A model generated the notes under the pieces. The model had not been told where the DNA came from. It saw nothing but the letters and a program-made list of their open reading frames with translations, and did not search any database. From an uncultured Bacilli bacterium (GTDB lineage: Bacteria; Bacillota_I; Bacilli_A; RF39; UBA660), in the NCBI GenBank assembly GCA_934098385.1, contig CAKOOJ010000002.1:124001-188000 (forward strand): 64,000 nt of DNA, read 5' to 3'. A program made the position numbers and the translations under genes. Of the stretch, positions 16,351 to 24,957 are shown piece by piece (positions within the stretch are counted from its first letter, which is position 1; each line of letters opens with the position of its first letter).

Positions 16351-18951
16351 ATGGAAGAAGAAAATAAAGATATAATTGAAGAAACTAATAAAAATGAGGA
16401 AACAAATGAAATTGTTAGTGAAAATGTAGATAAAACTGAAGATCCTTCTTATTTTAGTGGTGAATTTCATGAAAGAGATAAATTAAGTGAAAATAACATT
16501 GTTGAAGAAGTAAAAAAATCTTTTCTTGACTATTCTTTGAGTGTTATTACATCTCGTGCTATTCCAGATTTGAGAGACGGTTTAAAACCAGTTCATAGAC
16601 GTATTTTATGGTCTATGTTTGATTCTGGTTATACTCCAGATAAACCACATCGTAAATGTGCTAAATCAGTCGGTGAAGTTATGGGTAATTATCATCCTCA
16701 TGGAGATTCATCTATATATGAAGCTATGGTAAGAATGGCACAAGATTTCAACATGAGATATTTGTTAATTGATGGCCATGGAAACTTTGGTAATATTGAA
16801 GGTGATGGAGCAGCTGCTTATCGTTATACAGAATCAAGACTTTCTAAACTTTCTTTGGAAATGTTAAGAGATATTAGAAAAGATACTGTTGATATGACTC
16901 CTAACTTTGATGAGTCTTTAAAAGAACCAGTTGTTTTGCCATCAAGATTTCCTAATATATTAGTAAATGGAGCAATGGGGATTGCTGTTGGTATGGCTAC
17001 AAATATTCCTCCACATAATTTAACAGAGGTTATAAATGGTTGTATTGCATACATTGATAATCCAGATATAGATACTTTAGGGTTAATGGAGCATATTAAA
17101 GGTCCTGATTTTCCAGTAGGCGGTATAATACTTGGTAATTCGGGCATTAGACGTGCATATGAGACAGGTAGAGGTACAATTACTATAAGAAGTAAGGCAA
17201 TGATAGAAGAACACGGAAATCATAGTAATATCGTTATTACAGAGGTGCCTTATGGTGTAAATACCTTAGATTTGAAAAATAAGGTTGCTGAACTTGTACA
17301 CAATAAAGTTATTGAAGGAATTAGTGATTATCATACTGATTTAAAAGATGGTGTAAAAATAACAATAACTTTAAAGAAGGATGCAAATGCTCAAGTAGTT
17401 TTAAACAATTTATATAAGCATACTTCTTTTCAAACAAATTATAGTATAATTTTATTAATGATTGATGGTAAAACTCCTAAAGTATTAGGTCTTAAGGATA
17501 TTATCGCTAAGTATATAGATTATCAAAGAGAAGTTATAATAAGAAGAACTAAATTTGATTTGAAAAAAGCTGAAGATAGAGTACATATTTTAAATGGTTT
17601 AAAGATTGCTTTAGATCATATTGATGAAGTTATTAAAATAATAAAGGAATCTTCAACTGACCAAGTAGCTAAAACGACTTTAATGTCTAGATTTGGTTTA
17701 AGTGAAATTCAAGCTGATAGTATTCTTGAATTGAAATTAAGACGTTTAACTGGTCTTGAAAGGGGAAAAATTGAAGATGAATTGAAAGATTTATTGGAAA
17801 AAATTGAATATTACAATAGAGTTTTATCTTCTGAAGAGATGGTGTTAGGTATTGTAAAGGATGAATTAACTGAAATTAGAGATAAATATGGTGATGATAG
17901 AAGAACAACTATTGATATGACTGCTATTGATTATATTGAAGATGAATCTTTAATACCTGAAGAAAATATCATTGTGACGTTAACAAATAAAGGATATATC
18001 AAACGTTTGTCCGCTAATTCTTATAAATCTCAACATCGTGGTGGCGTAGGTGTAAAGGGAATGTCAACTAATGAAGAAGATTATGTTGAACATATGATAA
18101 ACTTATCCACACATGATTATTTATTATTTTTCACTAATAAGGGTAAAGTTTACAGAATGAAAGGTTATGAAATACCTGAGTATAGTCGACAAGCAAAGGG
18201 ATTACCTATTATTAATTTATTGCAAATTGAAAAAGATGAGTCTATTAATTCTTTAATTAAAATGAGTAATGATGATGATTATAAATTCTTAGTATTTGGT
18301 ACTAAAAAGGGATTTATAAAGAAAACTTTAATTAGTGAATTTGAGAATATAAGAAACAGTGGTAAGATTTGTATTTCTTTACGTAATAATGACGAGTTAA
18401 TTGGTGTAAAGAAATCCACAGGAAATGAATATATTATGATGGGTTCTTCTGAAGGTCGTATGGCTGTATTTAGTGAGGATGAAATACGTGTTATGGGTCG
18501 TACAGCTTCAGGCGTTAGAGGTATTAATTTAGTTGATGCTGATTGCGTTGGTATTGAAGTTGTATCTTTGGATAATAATATTCTCATTGCTACTAAAAAA
18601 GGTTATGGTAAGAAAACGTTAGTTAGCGAATTTAGAACAACAAAACGTGGTAGTAAAGGTGTAAAAGCACTTAATATAACAGAGAAGAACGGTTCTTTAG
18701 TGTCATTTAAAATTATTGATGATAATCAAGATTTAATGATTATTACTAATTCAGGAATGATTATAAGACTATCTTTAAATCAAATAAGTCAATTAGGTCG
18801 TGTGACTCAAGGTGTTAGGTTAATTAATTTAAAAGATAGTCAATATGTTTCAACAATTAGTATCGTCGACAAAGAAGAGGAATCAAATACTGATGAAAAC
18901 AGTAATGATTTATCCACAATAAATGAAAGCAATAACGAAAAGAGCGAATAA
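16351..18951 (+). CDS. gyrA: DNA gyrase subunit A
   Basis: DNA cleavage and religation subunit. The N-terminal 40 residues are an acidic extension (many Glu, Asn) before the conserved SFLDYSLSVITSRAIPDLRDGLKPVHRRILWSM region. The active-site Tyr lies in AAYRYTESRLS, and the C-terminal beta-pinwheel repeats follow. The GyrA-box reads QHRGGVGVKGM. AGGAGGTG gives the start. The 866-residue length is slightly long because of the acidic N-terminus and a polar C-terminal tail. A terminator follows directly. Confidence 0.98.
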   Translation: MEEENKDIIEETNKNEETNEIVSENVDKTEDPSYFSGEFHERDKLSENNIVEEVKKSFLDYSLSVITSRAIPDLRDGLKPVHRRILWSMFDSGYTPDKPHRKCAKSVGEVMGNYHPHGDSSIYEAMVRMAQDFNMRYLLIDGHGNFGNIEGDGAAAYRYTESRLSKLSLEMLRDIRKDTVDMTPNFDESLKEPVVLPSRFPNILVNGAMGIAVGMATNIPPHNLTEVINGCIAYIDNPDIDTLGLMEHIKGPDFPVGGIILGNSGIRRAYETGRGTITIRSKAMIEEHGNHSNIVITEVPYGVNTLDLKNKVAELVHNKVIEGISDYHTDLKDGVKITITLKKDANAQVVLNNLYKHTSFQTNYSIILLMIDGKTPKVLGLKDIIAKYIDYQREVIIRRTKFDLKKAEDRVHILNGLKIALDHIDEVIKIIKESSTDQVAKTTLMSRFGLSEIQADSILELKLRRLTGLERGKIEDELKDLLEKIEYYNRVLSSEEMVLGIVKDELTEIRDKYGDDRRTTIDMTAIDYIEDESLIPEENIIVTLTNKGYIKRLSANSYKSQHRGGVGVKGMSTNEEDYVEHMINLSTHDYLLFFTNKGKVYRMKGYEIPEYSRQAKGLPIINLLQIEKDESINSLIKMSNDDDYKFLVFGTKKGFIKKTLISEFENIRNSGKICISLRNNDELIGVKKSTGNEYIMMGSSEGRMAVFSEDEIRVMGRTASGVRGINLVDADCVGIEVVSLDNNILIATKKGYGKKTLVSEFRTTKRGSKGVKALNITEKNGSLVSFKIIDDNQDLMIITNSGMIIRLSLNQISQLGRVTQGVRLINLKDSQYVSTISIVDKEEESNTDENSNDLSTINESNNEKSE
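18113..18121 (+). promoter_or_regulatory. Perfect DnaA box inside gyrA
   Basis: TTATCCACA, an exact consensus match within gyrA. A second exact match is 0.8 kb downstream near the gene's 3' end. Possible DnaA-titration sites. Confidence 0.45.
18910..18918 (+). promoter_or_regulatory. Perfect DnaA box at the 3' end of gyrA
   Basis: TTATCCACA in the last codons of gyrA, about 50 bp upstream of the first parS site. Confidence 0.45.
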
Positions 18952-18966
18952 TTCGTTCTTTTTTTA
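18938..18966 (+). terminator. Terminator after gyrA
   Basis: An 11-bp stem (AAAAGAGCGAA at 18938-18948 with TTCGTTCTTTT at 18952-18962, one G-U) has a 3-base loop and ends in a T-tract. It overlaps the gyrA stop codon and abuts the first parS site. Confidence 0.88.
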
Positions 18967-18982
18967 TGTTTCACGTGAAACA
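18967..18982. promoter_or_regulatory. parS site 1
   Basis: TGTTTCACGTGAAACA, a perfect palindrome identical to the ParB/Spo0J consensus. First of four in this non-coding block. Confidence 0.93.
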
Positions 18983-19089
18983 TGTTTTTATTTTTTATAA
19001 ATAAACTCTTATTGTAGCATTTTCTTATAAATGTTTTTTATATAAAATTATTCTTTTATTATCTTTTTTTATAGTTAGTGTAGATTTAA

Positions 19090-19105
19090 TGTTTCACGTG
19101 AAACA
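19090..19105. promoter_or_regulatory. parS site 2
   Basis: TGTTTCACGTGAAACA, exact consensus; followed directly by TTGTTAACAAC. Confidence 0.93.
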
Positions 19106-19279
19106 TTGTTAACAACTTTTATTCCAGTTATTTTTGATAAAGTAAAAGTTTTTTTATTAATTATTATATTCTAGTTTTTATGATAATCTATTATTTTTTC
19201 ATATTATAATTATATTTATTACGAATAAAATGCTATTTTAAGTTTAAATTATTCTTTAAATCTTTTACAATAATCTTTA

Positions 19280-19295
19280 TGTTTCACGTGAAACA
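19280..19295. promoter_or_regulatory. parS site 3
   Basis: TGTTTCACGTGAAACA, exact consensus; followed directly by TTGTTGAAAAC. Confidence 0.93.
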
Positions 19296-19418
19296 TTGTT
19301 GAAAACTAATGGTTTAATTTACTTATTATTAATAATGTTTGTTTATAATTTTATTCAAATAAAACATATAATATGTTGTTTATTGTTGTTTTATCATAAT
19401 ATCTTTGTTGAATTTATA

Positions 19419-19434
19419 TGTTTCACGTGAAACA
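19419..19434. promoter_or_regulatory. parS site 4
   Basis: TGTTTCACGTGAAACA, exact consensus; followed directly by TTGTTAATAAC. It lies 13 bp upstream of the -35 of the SRP RNA promoter. Confidence 0.93.
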
Positions 19435-19446
19435 TTGTTAATAACC

Positions 19447-19475
19447 TTGATTAATATATTCTAAAATGTTATTAT
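19447..19475 (+). promoter_or_regulatory. Promoter of the SRP RNA
   Basis: TTGATT (19447-19452), 17-bp spacer, TATTAT (19470-19475) with an upstream TG that makes an extended -10. It is correctly placed for a start near 19481. Confidence 0.75.
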
Positions 19476-19480
19476 TTATA

Positions 19481-19558
19481 CGTGCAATTAATGTTTTTAT
19501 AAACTGGTCAGGACAGGAATGTAGCAGCCATATTAAATAATGTTAATGTGCACTTTTT
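19481..19558 (+). ncRNA. ffs: Signal recognition particle RNA, minimal 4.5S type
   Basis: The conserved domain-IV hairpin is read at 19505-19530: TGGTCAGG, then ACA-GGAA-TGT closing the GGAA tetraloop, then AGCAGCCA, forming the symmetric and asymmetric loops that bind Ffh. An outer stem pairs GTGCA-ATTAA (19482-19491) with TTAAT-TGCAC (19543-19553, one bulged G), directly followed by a T-tract. At about 75 nt it has only domain IV and no Alu domain, unlike the 6S-type SRP RNA of B. subtilis. The position upstream of tadA and dnaX agrees with the scr locus of Bacillus. Confidence 0.9.
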
Positions 19559-19572
19559 TAATGGAGCAAATC

Positions 19573-20001
19573 ATGAAAAAAGAAAAAATATTAAAAATTT
19601 TATATAAGAAATCTTTGAAAGCCTATAGAAAAAACGAAGTACCTGTTAGTGCTATTTTATTACGTAATAATAGGGTTGTTTCAACTGCATATAACAATAA
19701 AAATATTAAATCTAATGCTTTACTACATGCAGAGATAATATGTCTTCAAAAAGCGTATAAAAGGTTAAAAAGATGGAATTTAAATGATTGTATTTTATAT
19801 GTTTCTTTAGAACCTTGTGATATGTGTAAACAATTAATTCAAGAGTCTCGTATAGATAAAGTTTATTATTTACAAAAAAGAAGTGAAGTAAATAACAAAT
19901 ATAATAAAACTCAATACGAACAAATGTTTGTTGGAAATAATAATGATGATTTTGATGGACTGATGTCTAATTTTTTTCATAAATTAAGAGAAAAAAAATA
20001 A
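19573..20001 (+). CDS. tadA: tRNA-specific adenosine deaminase TadA
   Basis: Zinc enzyme that converts A34 to inosine in tRNA-Arg(ACG). Zinc and proton-shuttle residues are in HAEIICLQ (His and Glu) and PCDMC (two Cys). The 142-residue form starts at 19573, where GGAG is placed 6 bases upstream. Upstream in-frame Mets at 19540 and 19561 are rejected because they overlap the SRP RNA terminator. The neighbourhood SRP RNA-tadA-dnaX is conserved in Bacilli. Confidence 0.93.
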   Translation: MKKEKILKILYKKSLKAYRKNEVPVSAILLRNNRVVSTAYNNKNIKSNALLHAEIICLQKAYKRLKRWNLNDCILYVSLEPCDMCKQLIQESRIDKVYYLQKRSEVNNKYNKTQYEQMFVGNNNDDFDGLMSNFFHKLREKK

Positions 20002-20044
20002 AAGATATTAAATATATGATATAATTAGTCCAGGAGGGTTGTCT

Positions 20045-21652
20045 ATGGATTATAAAGTTTTTTATAGAAAATATAGACCTAAAAACTTTTTAGAATTGGT
20101 CGGACAAGATAATATAAAGAATATATTAATAAATTCAATTAAATATAATAAAATAGCTCACGCTTATATATTTACTGGTCCTAGGGGAACTGGTAAAACT
20201 AGTACTGCTAAGATTTTTGCTAAAACATTAAATTGTTTGAATAATTCTAATGGAGTATCTTGTGATGAGTGTGAAATGTGTAAAACATATAATGAATCTG
20301 CTGATATTATAGAAATAGACGCTGCTAGTAATAATGGTGTAGAAGAAATACGTACTTTACGTGATAGTGTAAAGATTGCACCTTATAATTCAAAATATAA
20401 AGTATACATTATCGATGAAGTACACATGTTATCTAATAGTGCGTGGAATGCTTTTTTAAAAACTCTTGAAGAACCTCCAAGTCACGTTATATTTATATTA
20501 GCAACTACTGAGATAAATAAAATTCCTGAAACAGTTATGTCAAGATGTCAAAGATTTGACTTTACAAAAATACCAGAAAATAAAATGATAGAACATTTAA
20601 AAAATATTTGTGAAAAAGAAAATATTGAAATAACTGAAAATTCTTTAAAAGAAATTTCAAAATTATCAAATGGTTGTTTAAGAGATGCTTTAAGTTATTT
20701 AGATAAAATTTCAAAATTTAATACTGAAATAACTACTGAATTAATCGAGAATAATTTTGGAGTGTTAAGTGAAAGTAAACTAGAAAGATTATATAATAGT
20801 GTAAAATCAAATTTGGTTGAAGAAATAAATCAACAGATAGATGATATATCTAACTCTGGTATTACTCCTTTGAATTTCATAAATGATTATGTAAATTATT
20901 TGTTAAGCTTAATAATTACTAAAAAAGTGGTGGATTATAAGGAAATAGAATTTATAAAAAAGAATATCAATACTTTAAATAATATAATTGGGAGATTTAA
21001 TTCTATGATAAATCCATTTATATTGATTAAAATAGAACTAATTACTCTAAATTATTTCCCGGGAAATAATGATGTTAATATTTCCCAAAGTAAAGCAGAT
21101 GTAAAATCAGAGAACGAGTTTAAAAAACATGATTCTGATAATTTTCATGAAGAAAATGATGTAAAGGAAGATACAGAGCAAAAAACTAAAATACAAGATA
21201 TAAAATCAATAAGGATAAATAATAGTTTTGTAGATGTTTCTAAAATTTATAAAAATGAGTTTATATCTAATTGGAATAATTTAATAGATAATATGAAACT
21301 TAATAATGATTATACAATTATGGGATATATGGAACCGTCTAATGTTGAGGTTGTATCTAAAACGAATGTAATTTTTTCTTTTAAAAATGATAGTGAAGCA
21401 ATAATTTTTAATAATAATATTGATAGTATAGAATTAAAGTATAACGAAATGTTTAAAAGTGACTATAAATTTGTTGCATTGTCAATAGATGAATGGAATG
21501 TTGAAAAGAAAAAATTTATTGAAAATAAAAATAAGAAGTATAAATATTTAGATGAAAATGTTATAATTAAGGAAGAGACAAATGAATCTGATTCAGATAT
21601 CAAAGATATTGCTGATGATTTGTTTGGAGATAGTTTAGTAGAAATAGAATAG
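20045..21652 (+). CDS. dnaX: DNA polymerase III subunits gamma and tau
   Basis: Clamp-loader ATPase. The N-terminal AAA+ domain has Walker A GPRGTGKTS, a zinc module with Cys residues in NCLNNS...VSCDECEMC, Walker B IIDEVHML and the sensor MSRCQRF. The C-terminal half is Lys/Asn-rich and diverged, as expected for the tau-specific region. The ATG at 20045 has AGGAGGG six bases upstream; a TTG at 20039 is too close to that site. A Noc-binding site lies inside the gene at 21054. Confidence 0.96.
   Translation: MDYKVFYRKYRPKNFLELVGQDNIKNILINSIKYNKIAHAYIFTGPRGTGKTSTAKIFAKTLNCLNNSNGVSCDECEMCKTYNESADIIEIDAASNNGVEEIRTLRDSVKIAPYNSKYKVYIIDEVHMLSNSAWNAFLKTLEEPPSHVIFILATTEINKIPETVMSRCQRFDFTKIPENKMIEHLKNICEKENIEITENSLKEISKLSNGCLRDALSYLDKISKFNTEITTELIENNFGVLSESKLERLYNSVKSNLVEEINQQIDDISNSGITPLNFINDYVNYLLSLIITKKVVDYKEIEFIKKNINTLNNIIGRFNSMINPFILIKIELITLNYFPGNNDVNISQSKADVKSENEFKKHDSDNFHEENDVKEDTEQKTKIQDIKSIRINNSFVDVSKIYKNEFISNWNNLIDNMKLNNDYTIMGYMEPSNVEVVSKTNVIFSFKNDSEAIIFNNNIDSIELKYNEMFKSDYKFVALSIDEWNVEKKKFIENKNKKYKYLDENVIIKEETNESDSDIKDIADDLFGDSLVEIE
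21054..21067. promoter_or_regulatory. Noc-binding site (NBS) inside dnaX
   Basis: A second perfect ATTTCCCGGGAAAT, here within codons for NYFPGNN of DnaX, in the variable C-terminal part where the protein sequence is free to carry it. Confidence 0.85.
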
Positions 21653-21665
21653 GAGAAATGTAATT

Positions 21666-21965
21666 ATGAATATGAATAACTTAATGGCTCAAGCACAGAA
21701 AATGCAAAAAGACATACAAAAAAAACAAGATGAATTAAATAATATGACTTTTGTTGGAGAAAGTGAATGGGTTAATATCACTTTAAAAGGAGATAAATCT
21801 ATTACTAAGGTAGAAATAAAAAATAAAACAGATATGGATTCTGAAGATTTAGAATGTATGGAAGATATGATAAAAATTGCTTTTGATGATGCAATTAATA
21901 AAATTAATAAAGAAATAGATAAAAAGATGGGTATGTATGGTAAGTTAGCAGGTGGATTGTTCTAA
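21666..21965 (+). CDS. ybaB: YbaB/EbfC-family nucleoid-associated protein
   Basis: A small DNA-binding protein, usually encoded between dnaX and recR. The 99 residues begin with the MNNLMAQAQKMQKDIQKKQDEL coiled segment and contain the GDKSITKVEI core; the C-terminus is glycine-rich. Its stop codon overlaps the recR start (TAATG), so the two are translationally coupled. Confidence 0.93.
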   Translation: MNMNNLMAQAQKMQKDIQKKQDELNNMTFVGESEWVNITLKGDKSITKVEIKNKTDMDSEDLECMEDMIKIAFDDAINKINKEIDKKMGMYGKLAGGLF

Positions 21966-22561
21966 TGTACCCATATATTTTAACCAAAACTATTGAATCT
22001 TTTAAAAAATTTAATGGTATTGGTGAAAAAACAGCTGAACGCTTATCTTTGTCAATATTAGAAATGTCTATGGAAGATGTAGAAGATTTTTCTAAGTACA
22101 TAGTTGATTTGAAAAATAATATTAAAAGATGTAAAATCTGTGGGCATATCACTGATAGTGATGTTTGTTCTATATGTCAGTCCGAATATAGAACAGATAA
22201 TTTAATATGTGTTGTAGAAGATTATAGAAGTGTATTTATGTTTGAAAAAACAGGAAATTATGAAGGTAAATATCATGTACTAAATGGTGTTATTTCTCCT
22301 ATTGATGGAATAACTCCTGATGAATTAAACATTGATAATTTAGTAAAAAGACTAGCAAATATTAAAGGTGATAAAGAAGTTATAATTGCTCTCAAGCCAT
22401 CAATTGAAGGTGAAGCAACTACAATGTATCTAAAAAAAATATTGGAAGGAAAAGATGTAAAGATAACTAGACTTTCATACGGAATACCAATGGGTGTTGA
22501 AATTGATTATTTAGATTCAATAACTTTAGATAGAGCATTGCAGGATAGAAAAGATATTTAA
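21965..22561 (+). CDS. recR: Recombination protein RecR
   Basis: Acts with RecO and RecF in loading RecA at gaps. It has an N-terminal HhH motif (FNGIGEKTAERLS), a four-Cys zinc finger (CKIC...CSIC) and a Toprim domain beginning CVVEDYRSVFMFEKTG. The C-terminal Walker-like region has RLSYGIPMGVEIDYLDSITL. The 198-residue length is exactly typical. Confidence 0.97.
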   Translation: MYPYILTKTIESFKKFNGIGEKTAERLSLSILEMSMEDVEDFSKYIVDLKNNIKRCKICGHITDSDVCSICQSEYRTDNLICVVEDYRSVFMFEKTGNYEGKYHVLNGVISPIDGITPDELNIDNLVKRLANIKGDKEVIIALKPSIEGEATTMYLKKILEGKDVKITRLSYGIPMGVEIDYLDSITLDRALQDRKDI

Positions 22562-22594
22562 AATTTTATTGCATATTATTTTATAGGTGATAAT

Positions 22595-22771
22595 ATGAAA
22601 TTTTATAAATTTGTAAAAAATCTTTTCTTTTCAATAGTGTATCTTTTTGCTATAAATATATTTTTGTCTAAATTGAATTTAAATATACCAATAAATATAT
22701 TTAGTATAGCAATTGTATATTTGTTGAAATTCCCTGGATTAATATTATTATTATTTTTAAGTAGGTGGTAA
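22595..22771 (+). CDS. bofA: BofA-like pro-sigma-K processing inhibitor family protein
   Basis: A 58-residue membrane peptide. It has two hydrophobic stretches: about residues 10-25 (LFFSIVYLFAINIFL) and 35-57. The C-terminal LLKFPGLILLLFLSRW matches the conserved GxPGLILLxxL end of BofA. In B. subtilis, BofA holds the SpoIVFB protease inactive in the forespore outer membrane. The position right after recR is the same as in Bacillus (recR-yaaL-bofA). AGGTGAT is four bases before the ATG. Its last codons overlap the ribosome-binding site of holB. Confidence 0.78.
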   Translation: MKFYKFVKNLFFSIVYLFAINIFLSKLNLNIPINIFSIAIVYLLKFPGLILLLFLSRW

Positions 22772-22773
22772 TT

Positions 22774-23508
22774 TTGTTTATATCAGATAAATTTGATGAA
22801 ATAAAAAAAGAATTTGAAAGTGGTAAAAATTCTCATTCGTATATATTTTATACAAATGATTTTTTTAGTTGTCAAAAAGATGTTATTACTCTTGTTAAAC
22901 ATATATTTAATGAAGATAATTTAAATAAAATACAATCAGATTTCGTTGTTATAAAAAAAAGTGATAAAAAACAAATATTGAAAGATGATATGGTAGATTT
23001 AAAAAGTTTCTTTCAGAAAACGTCATATATAAATAATAATAGAATTTATTTGATCGAAGAAGTACATAAATTAAATTCAACTAGTGCTAATATGATTTTA
23101 AAATTTTTAGAAGAACCTATGAAAGGTGTTGTCGCATTTTTTATTACTGATAATTTAGATGCTGTTTTACCAACTATTAAAAGTAGATGTCAGATTGTTA
23201 ATACATTTTATGGTGAAACTAAGGAAATAGATAATGATAATAATGAATACTTAGAATTAAATAAAGTTCTTTTTGTAGATAACAAGTATTATTCTTTGTT
23301 AAAAATAAAAAAGAAATATGAAAATAAAGAACGTAGTGAATTAATAATAATCTTTAAAGATTTATTAGAATATTACTATAATTTAGATTTTAATAAAGAA
23401 AATATTAATAGAATAAAGTTGTTAAATGAATCAATTAATTTATTAAATTGTAATGTTAATACTGATTATGTATTTGATTATGTTTTGTTAGGAGGTTTAA
23501 ATGTATGA
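22774..23508 (+). CDS. holB: DNA polymerase III subunit delta'
   Basis: A catalytically inactive clamp-loader subunit of AAA+ fold. The conserved segments YLIEEVHKLNSTSANMILKFLEEP and IKSRCQIV (SRC motif) are present, but no Walker A is seen. The start is a TTG at 22774, 5 bases after AGGTGG; the GTG at 22765 would overlap that site. At 244 residues it is shorter than most. It overlaps ricT by 4 bp. Confidence 0.9.
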   Translation: MFISDKFDEIKKEFESGKNSHSYIFYTNDFFSCQKDVITLVKHIFNEDNLNKIQSDFVVIKKSDKKQILKDDMVDLKSFFQKTSYINNNRIYLIEEVHKLNSTSANMILKFLEEPMKGVVAFFITDNLDAVLPTIKSRCQIVNTFYGETKEIDNDNNEYLELNKVLFVDNKYYSLLKIKKKYENKERSELIIIFKDLLEYYYNLDFNKENINRIKLLNESINLLNCNVNTDYVFDYVLLGGLNV

Positions 23509-24287
23509 GTATAGTTTCTGTAAAATTTAAAAAAGATGGTAAATCATATTATTTTGATGATAATGGTATATCTTTATCTAAAGATGATTATATTTTGGTT
23601 GAAACAGATAAAGGTATACAATTAGGCATAGTAAATGATATAGATTTGAATATTGATAGAGATAAAATTAAAACTGAAATAAAAAAGATAAAGAAAAAGG
23701 CTACTAAAAAAGATTATGATATATATTTAAAAAATTTAAAAGATGCTACTATTATTTTTGAAGATACTAAAAAGAAAATTGATGAAGATAATATTTCAAT
23801 GAAACTACTTGATGCTATGTATACTTTTGATAGGAAACAATTGATTTTTAATTTTACAGCTGAAGATAGAGTGGATTTTAGAGAATTGGTTAAGTATTTA
23901 GCTGCAAAGTATAAAACTCATATTGAATTACATCAAGTAGGTGTTAGGGATAAGGCACGTGACATTGGTGGAATTGGGCCTTGTGGATTGCCTTTTTGTT
24001 GTAAAACTTTTAAAAATACTATGGATGGTATTTCAATAAATATGGCTAAGAATCAAAATATATCTCTTAATCCATCTAAAATAAATGGCTGTTGTGGAAG
24101 ATTATTATGTTGTCTATCATATGAAGATGAAAACTATACTTGTATAAGAAAAAAATTACCTAAAATTGGTTCAGTTATTGATGTCGATGGAATGAGTGGA
24201 AAAGTTGTAAAAATTGATATTATTGGTCAAAAAGCTTTTGTTGATGTAAATGGTGAAGAAAAAGTAGTTGATTATAGTGATAAATGA
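23505..24287 (+). CDS. ricT: RicT/PSP1-domain protein
   Basis: The Bacillus homologue (YaaT) forms the RicAFT complex with iron-sulfur clusters, which affects RNase Y activity, sporulation and competence. The 260-residue protein has the PSP1 signature, including GGIGPCGLPFCCKTF and NGCCGRLLCCLSYED. The cluster-binding Cys residues are therefore intact. It is coupled to holB and overlaps the next gene. RicA and RicF are not in this window. Confidence 0.95.
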   Translation: MSIVSVKFKKDGKSYYFDDNGISLSKDDYILVETDKGIQLGIVNDIDLNIDRDKIKTEIKKIKKKATKKDYDIYLKNLKDATIIFEDTKKKIDEDNISMKLLDAMYTFDRKQLIFNFTAEDRVDFRELVKYLAAKYKTHIELHQVGVRDKARDIGGIGPCGLPFCCKTFKNTMDGISINMAKNQNISLNPSKINGCCGRLLCCLSYEDENYTCIRKKLPKIGSVIDVDGMSGKVVKIDIIGQKAFVDVNGEEKVVDYSDK

Positions 24288-24957
24288 TTTATTAAATTAT
24301 GATTTGAAAATATATCAAAATAATGATGCTTTTAAATTTTCTATTGATTCTGTTTTATTGGCTGAATTTGTTGATATTAATTTTAGAACAAAAAATATTA
24401 TAGATTTTTGTTCTGGAAATGCTCCTATACCAATGATATTATCTACTAGATTTTATAAAAATATTGTTGGTGTTGAACTTCAAAAAAGTATATTTGAATT
24501 AGGAGATAAAAGTATTAAATTAAATAAAATAAATAATATTAATTATTTAAATATGAATGTTAAAGATGTAATTGATTATTTTGATTATAAATTTGATATT
24601 GTGACTTGTAATCCTCCATATTTTAAGTATAATAGTGACTCAGTTATTAATGTCAATGAGGAAAAAGCGATTGCTCGTCATGAAATTAGTATTACATTAG
24701 AAGATATTGTAAGTTGTGCTAGTAAGATTTTAAGAGATAGTGGTAGTATATATTTAGTTCATCGTCCTGAAAGATTGGTTGAAATTTTAGATTTATTTAA
24801 AAAATATCATTTTGGTTTAAGAAAATTAGAATTTGTTTATGATAATATAAATTCTAATTCATGTTTTTTGTTGATTGAAGCAAAATATAAGTGTAAAGAT
24901 GATTTAAAAGTTTTAAAGCCACTTTATATAGATAAGTATTTGGAGAGTGTAAAATGA
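24277..24957 (+). CDS. tRNA1(Val) adenine-N6-methyltransferase-like protein (YabB/TrmN6 family)
   Basis: A SAM-dependent N6-adenine methyltransferase. It shows a SAM motif IDFCSGNAPIPMILS and the catalytic NPPYFKY tetrad (NPPY). The N-terminal DLLNYDLKIYQNNDAFKFSIDSVLLAEF block matches YabB/TrmN6. The GTG at 24277 overlaps the ricT stop and is preferred; a TTG at 24268 is an alternative. The yabA gene found here in Bacillus is missing. It overlaps pth by 4 bp. Confidence 0.88.
   Translation: MINDLLNYDLKIYQNNDAFKFSIDSVLLAEFVDINFRTKNIIDFCSGNAPIPMILSTRFYKNIVGVELQKSIFELGDKSIKLNKINNINYLNMNVKDVIDYFDYKFDIVTCNPPYFKYNSDSVINVNEEKAIARHEISITLEDIVSCASKILRDSGSIYLVHRPERLVEILDLFKKYHFGLRKLEFVYDNINSNSCFLLIEAKYKCKDDLKVLKPLYIDKYLESVK

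Larger units (their letters stand above)
18983..19480. other. Non-coding block carrying the parS array
   Basis: About 500 bp between the gyrA terminator and the SRP RNA contain no credible open reading frame. The sequence is very AT-rich and is punctuated by parS copies 2-4. Three copies (19090, 19280, 19419) are each followed by a related motif TTGTTNANAAC. The block looks like a dedicated centromere-like loading region rather than decayed genes. Confidence 0.8.
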
